From Ruegeria lacuscaerulensis (GTDB lineage: Bacteria; Pseudomonadota; Alphaproteobacteria; Rhodobacterales; Rhodobacteraceae): DNA of 64,000 bases. The stretch spans positions 1 through 64,000 of the forward strand of contig NZ_WPZL01000022.1 in NCBI RefSeq assembly GCF_013031245.1, in the 5' to 3' direction. How positions within the stretch are numbered: the stretch's first letter is position 1; every line of letters starts with the position of its first letter. Below are positions 18,139 to 24,629 of the stretch, piece after piece. A model generated the notes under the pieces. The model was given only the letters and a program-made list of their open reading frames with translations. It was not told the origin of the DNA and made no database searches. A program made the translations under genes and the position numbers.

Positions 18139-18407
18139 CCAAGGCAATACCTTCGGCTGATCCCAAGACGCGCTTGTCCGTAACGGCGCATACGCAGGAC
18201 AATGTGGCCACATTGTTGGACGGCAAGGTGGACTGCGCCACAATCTCCGGGGGGCTGGCCATCACAAAAGGTGTGCCCTTCGGACATAAGGTGGCGTTGC
18301 GCAGCATTTCTGTGGGTGAAACTATCGTGAAATATGGGGTGGTGATCGGTCACGCCTATAAGGCCATTGGTGCGGGGGAACACGTGCATGTCCACAATAT
18401 CAGATGA
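18135..18407 (+). CDS. UxaA-like dehydratase, small N-terminal (SAF) subunit
   Basis: A 90-residue protein matching the SAF domain that forms the N-terminus of altronate/galactarate-type dehydratases. The pattern HTQDNVATLLDGKVD, then GGLAITKGVPFGHKVAL and the ending VIGHAYKAIGAGEHVHVHN is typical of the small half of split UxaA enzymes. It overlaps the aldehyde dehydrogenase (ATGA) and overlaps the large half at 18388, so the two halves are probably made in equal amount and form one enzyme. These iron-dependent dehydratases act on sugar acids or sulfolactate-like hydroxy acids. Confidence 0.85.
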   Translation: MTKAIPSADPKTRLSVTAHTQDNVATLLDGKVDCATISGGLAITKGVPFGHKVALRSISVGETIVKYGVVIGHAYKAIGAGEHVHVHNIR

Positions 18408-19560
18408 ACCAGTTGGTGCCGGCTGGCGGCGCACAGATGGCCGGATCGGGCTACGAAATCACGTGATTGCCTTTTCCACGGTCGCGTTGACCGACAGGAT
18501 CACCGATCTTGCCGCGGCCCATGTCCCGGGCACTCTGCCCATCTGCCCGTCCTTCCAACGAGGTCTGCGCGGACCGGATGCCCAGCTTCAGGCAGACATG
18601 ATACGCGCTGTGATTGCGCATCCGAACGTGGGGGCCGCCCTGGTCGTCACACATGACCGCGCGGCTGCGGCTGACCTGAAGGCTGCCAGCAAAGGCTTCG
18701 GCAAACCGATAATTGTCGTCCCGCTGATGGCACATAGCGGAATGCAAGCAGCACTTGATATCATGGTATCTGATTTGCGATTGCTCGTGGCACAGGTTTC
18801 CGACAGCCAAAAAATCGCGATGCACCTGTCTGATCTGACTGTGGCGCTGGAATGCGGTGGTTCCGACGCAACGTCGGCGCTTTGTGCCAACCCGACGATT
18901 GGTCGCTTTGTAGATCGCCTGATTGCCGCCGGGGGCACAGCAATCGTGTCCGAGACAGCAGAGTTTCTGGGCGGTGAGCAGGTTGTCCGTTCGCAAAGTC
19001 GAACGCCAGAGGTTGCAGCAGACATACTGGGGTATTTGCGCGCCGAAGAAGAGATGATGAAAGCCGACGGCATAGATTATCGCGGTGTGAACCCGACGCA
19101 GGAAAACATCGAAGCAGGACTGAGCACCCTGACAGAAAAGACGATGGGTGCGATCTGTAAAATTGGTAAGTCGAAGTTTGCAGGAACTTTGGGATTTGGT
19201 GAACAACCAGTTGGTCGAGGGTTATTCTTTATGCACACTCCGTTTTTCAGCCCGACATCGCTGACAGGTATGGTTCTGGGCGGAGCACAAATCAACCTTT
19301 TCGCCGTAGGCGTCTACAATCCGTCCGGCCTTCCCCTCGCGCCAACCATAAAAATCTGCGGTAATCCAATAACCTGTGCGGAGTGGTCGGACTCAATTGA
19401 TATGGATGTGTCGGGAACTGTTTCTGGTAACTCTACGTGCGAAGATCCTGCAAATGGCATACCCGATCTGATCGGCCAGATCTCTGAAGGCAAATTGACT
19501 TGCGCGGAAAGATGGAAGGAAGGTCAAATCATCGTTCCGATGTCGCGTTTGCCTCTTTAG
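18388..19560 (+). CDS. UxaA-like dehydratase, large C-terminal subunit
   Basis: The catalytic half of a split altronate/galactarate-dehydratase-family enzyme, 390 residues from the ATG at 18388. It begins MSTISDEPVGAGWRRTDGRIGLRNHV, a family hallmark (GRVGVRNH-like), and continues with ALECGGSDATSALCANPTIG near 155-175, a conserved region of UxaA/GarD proteins, and FGEQPVGRGLFFMHTP. The gene ends the operon. Such enzymes dehydrate a hydroxy acid to a 2-keto-3-deoxy acid; altronate, galactarate, talarate and sulfolactate are all possible. The reading frame overlap of 20 bases with the small subunit is larger than simple stop-start coupling. Confidence 0.86.
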   Translation: MSTISDEPVGAGWRRTDGRIGLRNHVIAFSTVALTDRITDLAAAHVPGTLPICPSFQRGLRGPDAQLQADMIRAVIAHPNVGAALVVTHDRAAAADLKAASKGFGKPIIVVPLMAHSGMQAALDIMVSDLRLLVAQVSDSQKIAMHLSDLTVALECGGSDATSALCANPTIGRFVDRLIAAGGTAIVSETAEFLGGEQVVRSQSRTPEVAADILGYLRAEEEMMKADGIDYRGVNPTQENIEAGLSTLTEKTMGAICKIGKSKFAGTLGFGEQPVGRGLFFMHTPFFSPTSLTGMVLGGAQINLFAVGVYNPSGLPLAPTIKICGNPITCAEWSDSIDMDVSGTVSGNSTCEDPANGIPDLIGQISEGKLTCAERWKEGQIIVPMSRLPL

Positions 19561-19625
19561 ATCAGTTGATGCGATTGTGTCGCGAAATTCATGAGAAGCC
19601 TGAAAAATCCACCTGCTAGACAAAA

Positions 19626-19808
19626 TTACTCCTCAACTTCAGCGAACTGGCAAAATCCAGAGGCCCAAGGCAAAACGAATTGCCGTTTACGGATCATGTT
19701 CACGGCCTCGATGCCGTCCAGCGTCGCCGACGCGGATGCGACAGAGCCATCTAAGTTTTCTATCCGGAGGACGACTTCAGCGCGTCGCCATCGCCAGGGC
19801 CATGCCAA
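19626..19808 (-). mobile_element. Decayed IS6-family transposase remnant (C-terminal end)
   Basis: On the minus strand this stretch reads SVASASATLDGIEAVNMIRKRQF and ends CQFAEVEE, which lines up with the C-terminus of the complete transposase at 53671 (SAAATLAGIEVSHMIRKGQF, ending KQFAELAA). The sequence upstream to about 19860 is frameshifted and no longer reads as a transposase. Together with the rest of the 19561-20125 gap it holds no intact gene. It marks the left end of an insertion-sequence-rich zone that reaches to about 27.8 kb. Confidence 0.65.
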
Positions 19809-20125
19809 TGCGTCCGGAAGTTCTGCTGTTTGATGTACTTACATCCGCACTTGGTCCGTAAATGGTTTGCGAGGTGCTGAACGTGCTTCGGGGCACTACT
19901 GAGTTCGTAGATTCCACAATCATTCAGTACACACAGCAAATGGGATTTGCTAAAAAAGTTTCTAATCGGGTTTGTTACTTTGATTGCGGAAAAAATGCTG
20001 GAGCAGGGTGCGCCATCTATTGGAACGCTCAAATCAACCGTGTTTTTTGCGGGCAACACAAGGCGCACCTGAACGGCTGATTGCGAAAATGAACGCGGTT
20101 TAAACACTCTCGAAACAGGCGACCT

Positions 20126-20803
20126 ATGACCGAAACCAAACAACACACACATAATGACTTGACGGCAGCTGAAATCGGCGCTCTCGCACATTTGTATCGA
20201 GGTGAGATCTATCGCAGTACAATTTGGCGAACCAGACTGGACACCACAACCAATTGGTCCGTTGTCTCGCTAGGCGTCGCCTTGTCAATTTCCTTCGCTT
20301 CGCCAGAAGCCTCACCGCTTCCCTTGTTGATTATCGGTATTCTGATTTGGCTGTTTATGATTCTCGAAGCGCGGAGGTATCGCTACTTCAATGTTTGGCG
20401 CGCCCGGGCACGATGGATGGAAAGATGTTTTTATGCTCCCATGCTTCACCATGAGGACTATCAGAATAACTGCAATTGGCAGAACATATTGGCCAATGAC
20501 TACCTAAAACCAGAATACCATGTCAGCTACGTTACGGCCATGGGCCGGAGGGTCCGCCGTAACTACTTGTGGATTCTGATCATTCAAACCATTGCCTATT
20601 TAGGTAAATTGATAATCCACCCAACTTCTGCCTCTTCGGTCGAAATATTTATTGAAAGGGCCAGTGTAGGTCCAATTCCAGGAGAAATAATTTTGTTCGG
20701 AGGTCTGCTGTACGTATCTTGCTTTGTCATGTTGTCTCATTATGTAAGCCGTAAGGACGCGGTCAATGCAAAGCTCAGGAGTGCAGGCGACGCGTTAGGC
20801 TGA
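20126..20803 (+). CDS. DUF2270 family integral membrane protein
   Basis: A 225-residue membrane protein of the DUF2270 family, recognised by LTAAEIGALAHLYRGEIYRS near the N-terminus, followed by TIWRTRLDTTTNWSVV. Four membrane segments are seen: two close together at about 45-80 and two at about 145-165 and 185-205, with a long cytoplasmic middle region rich in Arg, Trp and Tyr. The function of the family is unknown. No operon partner is present: the IS remnant lies upstream and the IS6 type B element downstream, so it may be an islanded core-type gene. Confidence 0.82.
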   Translation: MTETKQHTHNDLTAAEIGALAHLYRGEIYRSTIWRTRLDTTTNWSVVSLGVALSISFASPEASPLPLLIIGILIWLFMILEARRYRYFNVWRARARWMERCFYAPMLHHEDYQNNCNWQNILANDYLKPEYHVSYVTAMGRRVRRNYLWILIIQTIAYLGKLIIHPTSASSVEIFIERASVGPIPGEIILFGGLLYVSCFVMLSHYVSRKDAVNAKLRSAGDALG

Positions 20804-20841
20804 AAGAGGAAATATGCAGGTGTGAGCGATAACTGAACCGC

Positions 20842-21652
20842 GGGCCTTGCCAACTTGTTTGCACGCGGCTGACGACGGTCTGGCCTGCGTCTGTCAGGCG
20901 GTCATTTCGAGAGCGTAACCATCCCAGAGGCCGAAAGCATCGGTTCTGGCGTGACGGTATGAGACGATGGAGAGTTGATAGCGGCGGGGTCGAAAGACGG
21001 TGTTGATCTGGTCGTGAGCGGCAAGAAACCTTTGGGCCTGTCTTAGAGATTTGAAACGGCCCATCAGCTTCTCACGCTTTCGAGTGGGTCTGTGTGATCC
21101 TTCGATCCGGTTGTTCAACCCTTTGTGTGCTCGGTGATCCGCGCCCGGTGCAAGATCGCGGATCGGCTTGAAATAGCTTCGCAACTTATCCGTGATCACA
21201 ACACGGGGTTCGCCGAATTGTGAAATCAACCGCTTCAGAAAGCGCCCGGCTGCCTTAGCACTCCGCCGTGGTTGGACGAGGATATCAAGAGTATCTCCGT
21301 TCGCATCCACGGCCCGCCAGAGCCAGCATTTCCGACCGTTGATCGGGATGACCACTTCGTCCAAATGCCATTTGTCGGCGGCGGCTGGCCGGTCTCGCCT
21401 GATGCAATTCGCGAAATGGCCGCCAAAGCGGTTGACCCATTGCCGGATCGTTTCCCGACTGACCGTTACACCGCGTTCCGCGAGCAGATCTTCAACATCG
21501 GCAGTGCTGAGCGCAAATCGGTGGTAGACCCAGACGGCATAGGCGATGATCTCACGCGGAAAACGAAAGCCCTTCAGGCGAGGCATCTTGGACGGCATCT
21601 TCATGCGTGAGGCCTAACCAGTTCAGTACGCGCAAACAAGTTGGCAATGCCC
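20842..21652 (-). mobile_element. IS6-family element, type B, complete (811 bp)
   Basis: A complete IS6-family element with 24-base terminal inverted repeats: GGGCCTTGCCAACTTGTTTG at the 3' end and GGGCATTGCCAACTTGTTTG at the 5' end. The transposase fills most of it on the minus strand. The eight bases on each side (TGAACCGC and TTTCAACT) differ, so no target duplication is present. The right end cuts into an IS3-family orfB, so insertion was linked to deletion or recombination. This type differs from type A at 1 and 53586. Confidence 0.9.
20894..21604 (-). CDS. IS6-family transposase (type B)
   Basis: A 236-residue DDE transposase. The catalytic Asp residues are in KWHLDEVVIPI and VVITDKLRSY, and the Glu is in NNRIEGSHRPTRKRE, giving a complete DDE set with the usual IS6 spacing. 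The N-terminal part carries the helix-turn-helix-like FALSTADVEDLLAERGVTVS. Length is normal for the family, so the element may be active. The start is the ATG at 21604, just inside the 5' inverted repeat. Confidence 0.92.
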   Translation of the reverse strand: MKMPSKMPRLKGFRFPREIIAYAVWVYHRFALSTADVEDLLAERGVTVSRETIRQWVNRFGGHFANCIRRDRPAAADKWHLDEVVIPINGRKCWLWRAVDANGDTLDILVQPRRSAKAAGRFLKRLISQFGEPRVVITDKLRSYFKPIRDLAPGADHRAHKGLNNRIEGSHRPTRKREKLMGRFKSLRQAQRFLAAHDQINTVFRPRRYQLSIVSYRHARTDAFGLWDGYALEMTA

Positions 21653-21868
21653 TTTCAACTCCTCTGTCATTCTCGGTCGCCCGTAGCTGCCCAGGCTGAA
21701 CCGGGACTGCTCCTTGATATGGGCCAGAACAACCATGTCGGTTCGCTGCCTTGGGCTGGCAGGTCGGCTGCGAAAGGCCCGAAGGCCGCGTGAACTGACA
21801 TCCAGAACGTCACACATGCGCTGCGCACAAAATGCGTCACGGTGTTCTTCGATGAACCTGAACCTCAT
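21653..21868 (-). pseudogene. IS3-family OrfB, truncated after about 70 codons
   Basis: This is the front of an OrfB transposase: MRFRFIEEHRDAFCAQRMCDVL, then RRLRAFRSRP-like residues typical of the N-terminal HTH_21 region. After SYGRPRMTEELKG it should continue to the DDE core but runs into the type B IS6 terminal repeat and stops in foreign sequence. Confidence 0.8.
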
Positions 21869-22140
21869 GGCTTTTGGCCCGCGAAGAACTGAGTTGCCTT
21901 TTTTAGGATCTCCCTCTCCTCCCTGAGGATGCGGTTCTCCCGTCGAAGCCGCTCATTCTCACGGGAAAGGTCCAGGTCCTGGTTGGACATAACGTCGGTG
22001 TCGCGATGTGCTATGATCCATTTGTTCAGCGTTGAAAGCCCGACACCCAAATCTGAGGCAACCTGCTTGCGTGTCAGCCCGCTCGTCAGCGCGATCCGCA
22101 CCGCATCAGCCCGGAATTCGTCCGTCCGTTTCAGTCCCAT
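21865..22140 (-). CDS. IS3-family transposase OrfA
   Basis: A 91-residue OrfA with helix-turn-helix (FRADAVRIALTSGLTRKQVASDLGV and LSTLNKWI) and the leucine-zipper-like segment LSRENERLRRENRILREERE that mediates dimerisation. It overlaps orfB by four bases, with the usual potential for programmed frameshifting to make OrfAB. Since orfB is cut, it cannot give an active transposase by itself. Confidence 0.88.
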   Translation of the reverse strand: MGLKRTDEFRADAVRIALTSGLTRKQVASDLGVGLSTLNKWIIAHRDTDVMSNQDLDLSRENERLRRENRILREEREILKKATQFFAGQKP

Positions 22141-22299
22141 AGTTCATCTCCTTTGCTGCAATAAATGCTATCAAAGGAGCGGCATCAAACCGCGACAGGT
22201 CCAGTTATTGTTACTTGTCGGATTGCATAGCGAAATACAAATAGCTGAGATGTGCGCCTCGTGAAGCGTAGGTAAAGCGTTTTGCGTTATTCGATCTTT

Positions 22300-23580
22300 T
22301 TATCCGTTTCTTGAACGGGATACGGCTCCAGGAGAAATGGCGGCGGAAATTGCACAGCATAGAAGCCCGAGCCCCCCGAAAGCGGTATTTATGCTGACGC
22401 CGTGGTCAAGGAGCACGCCCACCACACCAGGCCCGACAGCGGTACCGCAGATCATCACCATTACTACAACGGACCGAATTGCGCCCAGGTGCCGCCGACC
22501 GTAGACCTCCGGCCAGACGGACCCGAAGAGAGTTAGCGAAAACCCGTTGGCTATGCCCATCAGGGCCATGAACACGGGTACACTCCATGCGGCCTCGACC
22601 CAACCTAAAATCATGCAGGCCACGGCCAGTGGTATCAAGTAAAGCGGTAAGAACGTCGTAGAGCGGTACCTATCGACCAACCAGCCAGCGACGAACGTCG
22701 TCGGGATCGTGAGGGCTGCCATTATGCCAAAAAACGATGTGAAGTAAGCTAAGTCCCAGTCACGAAACTGTACCAACGTAGTCTGGTAGAAGAAGATCGT
22801 ATTAGCTATCAGTGACATCGGCACGATCCCAGCGAGAACGGCGTAAAAGAATGGGTCGGCGAGTGCTTCGCGTCGCGTGTAGTCTCTCACATGATCATTT
22901 GATACCGGTCTATTTTCCGTCATGCCTGGAGTTACATCGGGATCACGTTCGACCCAGAACAAAGCAACCACAAAAGGTGTGATAGCAATCAGGACGGCGG
23001 AGACTGTAACCCAAGCCAACTGCCATCCGATAGCAGCGCCAATCGCCACAAAACCGAAGGGTACGACCATTTGGCCGATGGTTTGCCCAGCCGAAGTGAT
23101 AGCTACCGCGCGGCCTCGACTGGCTTCGAACCACCGACCGACAAGCGTGAAAGCCACGTGTGTCATAAGACCATGAGCCGCAAATCGTAGTAGGAACAGA
23201 GCCAAGAAGAACGCCCAAGGACCTGTATCGAGCTGGTAGAGGAAGGCCGCTACACCAAGAATGGGTAGGGATGCCGCGATCATCAATCGGGCTGAAAAAC
23301 GATCTGCGAGGCCACCGAAGACCAAAACCAAACCGCCGCTCACGAAAGTTGCGACGGTATTGATCAGACCCAAGTCGCCATCAGTGAACCCATGGATCGA
23401 TTTGATTTCCTCGAAATTCAACGAAACGACATAACTCTGTCCAAACGCCGAGAAGAAGAAGACTAAGAATAAGCCAACGAGCCAACGAGTATTTCGTTGA
23501 ATGAATTTAAGCCAAAAAGGGGCGGGAGTACCTCCCACCACCCTTGCTTTTCGGAGATTATCAGTACGTGGAATAGCCAT
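22300..23580 (-). CDS. MFS transporter
   Basis: A 426-residue major facilitator protein with about 12 membrane segments. The loop between helices 2 and 3 shows the family pattern FGGLADRFSARLM, and helix 4-5 shows RGRAVAITSAGQTIGQ. It follows the ectoine-synthase-like gene by seven bases on the same strand, so the two are an operon. A broken close relative of its C-terminal half is at 24398-24629. The substrate is unknown; import of a zwitterionic solute, or export of the product of the EctC-like enzyme, are both possible. Confidence 0.88.
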   Translation of the reverse strand: MAIPRTDNLRKARVVGGTPAPFWLKFIQRNTRWLVGLFLVFFFSAFGQSYVVSLNFEEIKSIHGFTDGDLGLINTVATFVSGGLVLVFGGLADRFSARLMIAASLPILGVAAFLYQLDTGPWAFFLALFLLRFAAHGLMTHVAFTLVGRWFEASRGRAVAITSAGQTIGQMVVPFGFVAIGAAIGWQLAWVTVSAVLIAITPFVVALFWVERDPDVTPGMTENRPVSNDHVRDYTRREALADPFFYAVLAGIVPMSLIANTIFFYQTTLVQFRDWDLAYFTSFFGIMAALTIPTTFVAGWLVDRYRSTTFLPLYLIPLAVACMILGWVEAAWSVPVFMALMGIANGFSLTLFGSVWPEVYGRRHLGAIRSVVVMVMICGTAVGPGVVGVLLDHGVSINTAFGGLGLLCCAISAAISPGAVSRSRNG

Positions 23581-23587
23581 CTTCCGA

Positions 23588-23974
23588 CTACTGGTGCCGC
23601 TCCGTGCCTTCGAGTGCGGGGGAGAAAATGCTGATGAGGATCAGGTCGCTATCAGGATCGGCAATAAGCGTATGAGCTTCGTGGTTATCCAGAACATAGA
23701 CGGTTCCAGCCTCAATTCGATGGTTCACGAGATCAGCCTTGTTCTCATCGCTCGCGACATTCTCTGCACTAACTAGACCTCTGCCGGATATACAGTAGCA
23801 AGCCTCTACGTGGTTTCGATACTGCAACTTTGAGCTCGTTCCGGCACGAACAACCGTGTGACACATGCCGAACCCGACATCGTCCCGCGTCGTCAGAAGC
23901 CTGTGGCTCGTTCCGCTTCCCCATTCAATGCACAAGCCGGCTTTTTCGGTCTCTTTTAGGGTTCTAGTGAACAT
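23588..23974 (-). CDS. ectC: Ectoine synthase (EctC)-like cupin, orphan
   Basis: A 128-residue cupin with the full length and motif order of ectoine synthase: it starts MFTRTLKETEK, contains NHVEACYCISGRG with Glu57 and AGTVYVLDNHEAH with Tyr93 and His98, which stand where EctC holds its metal (Glu, Tyr, His), and ends IFSPALEGTERHQ. Real EctC closes the ring of N-gamma-acetyl-diaminobutyrate to ectoine. Here ectA and ectB are absent; instead the neighbours are an MFS carrier and the remains of an acyl-CoA-dehydrogenase-like gene. It could serve as a stand-alone EctC on imported precursor, or belong to a side branch of the EctC-like cupins with another substrate. Start codon at 23974 overlaps the end of the upstream remnant. 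Confidence 0.8.
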   Translation of the reverse strand: MFTRTLKETEKAGLCIEWGSGTSHRLLTTRDDVGFGMCHTVVRAGTSSKLQYRNHVEACYCISGRGLVSAENVASDENKADLVNHRIEAGTVYVLDNHEAHTLIADPDSDLILISIFSPALEGTERHQ

Positions 23975-24200
23975 CTTGATATTCCTGTTTCAAGTTTTTC
24001 AGATGATGCTGGCCAATACCGGAATAGGCTTCGCGGGCTCGAACATCGGCGTGAGCGCACATGACCTGCAAGTCTCGCCACAAGTTCTGGGCCCGATCCT
24101 CGTTGTCGATGATCGACATTCCACCCAGCGTCTGGAGCCGCCCGGCCGTATGCCGGCAGGTCTCGGCAATCCATGCTGATCTAGCCCGTAGAACTCGGCG
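23964..24200 (-). pseudogene. C-terminal remnant of an acyl-CoA-dehydrogenase-like flavoenzyme
   Basis: The minus strand reads ETCRHTAGRLQTLGGMSIID followed by NLWRDLQVMCAHADVR, which resembles the last domain of acyl-CoA dehydrogenase-like flavin enzymes (DszC/HsaA group: a Gly-Gly turn, then a WRD and HA pattern). It ends at 23964, overlapping the EctC-like start, as expected of an upstream operon partner. The front of the gene is missing: at about 24202 it gives way to an IS6 type B terminal repeat. The family call rests on this short motif only. Confidence 0.4.
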
Positions 24201-24201
24201 C

Positions 24202-24224
24202 GGCATTGCCAACTTGTTTGCACG
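24202..24224. repeat. Solitary IS6 type B terminal repeat
   Basis: GGCATTGCCAACTTGTTTGC and the next bases match the terminal repeat of the type B element at 20842-21652. About 17 more bases after it also match moderately. No transposase of that type adjoins it. It sits between the acyl-CoA-dehydrogenase-like remnant and a type A IS6 fragment and is probably a scar left by a type B element. Confidence 0.75.
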
Positions 24225-24325
24225 GGCCTGATGGCGGTCTGACAGCATGAAATCAAGGGTCTTGCCATGTTTGTCTACGGCGCGATAGAGATAAACCCAT
24301 GCGCCCTTCACTTTGATATACGTTC
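24225..24325 (-). mobile_element. IS6 type A transposase fragment
   Basis: The minus strand reads TYIKVKGAWVYLYRAVDKHG and KTLDFML, which matches the DDE region of the complete transposase at 53671 (TYIKVKGTWVYLYRAVDKHG) with one substitution. A one-base deletion separates it from the preceding codons near 24325, and the fragment is replaced by the type B terminal repeat after the FML. Only about 30 codons remain. Confidence 0.85.
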
Positions 24326-24326
24326 T

Positions 24327-24405
24327 TTAATTTAGCAGCATGAGCCTGAGGAGCGTCAATGCATACCATCGGCAACCCCCGATCCGCCAGCTCAGTATAC
24401 AGTGA
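24327..24405 (-). mobile_element. IS110-family transposase fragment
   Basis: About 25 codons on the minus strand read SLYTELADRGLPMVCIDAPQ then AHA, the conserved stretch before the NKTDRNDA motif in IS110 transposases. The fragment ends where the IS6 type A piece begins and starts inside the end of the broken MFS gene. It is a scar, not a functional gene. Confidence 0.65.
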
Positions 24406-24629
24406 CAACGGAGCGAATGGCTCCAAGGTGTTCGGTGCCGAAAGCTTCTGCCCAAATCGCGCCATAGAGGTTGAGCGAATAGCCGTTTGATATACCCGCG
24501 AGCACCATGAACGGCACGATGACCCATGATGCCGATCCGATCGCGAGGATCAGACAGCCAACAACTACAGGGGACAGGTAGTTGGGCAGTAGAGCTACAG
24601 CCGAAAAACGGTCAACCATCCATCCCGCA
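24398..24629 (-). pseudogene. MFS transporter fragment
   Basis: About 75 codons of an MFS transporter that starts at the ISKra4 boundary (GWMVDRFSAVALLPNYLSP) and runs to EHLGAIRSVVT, where an IS110 scar follows. It lines up with GWLVDRYRSTTFLPLYLIP and RHLGAIRSVVV of the intact MFS at 22300, so the two were paralogs or the result of duplication. Both ends are missing. Confidence 0.75.

Larger units (their letters stand above)
21653..22200 (-). mobile_element. Truncated IS3-family element
   Basis: The 5' part of an IS3-family element. It has an intact orfA and about the first 70 codons of orfB, then is cut by the type B IS6 element at 21652. The outer boundary near 22187-22205 is an estimate because only one terminal repeat remains. 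The 2200-2299 stretch further right holds nothing recognisable before the MFS gene. Confidence 0.8.

Noticed and set aside
19591-19833. 80-codon open frame on the plus strand
   Set aside because: It lies opposite an IS6 transposase remnant and has no support.
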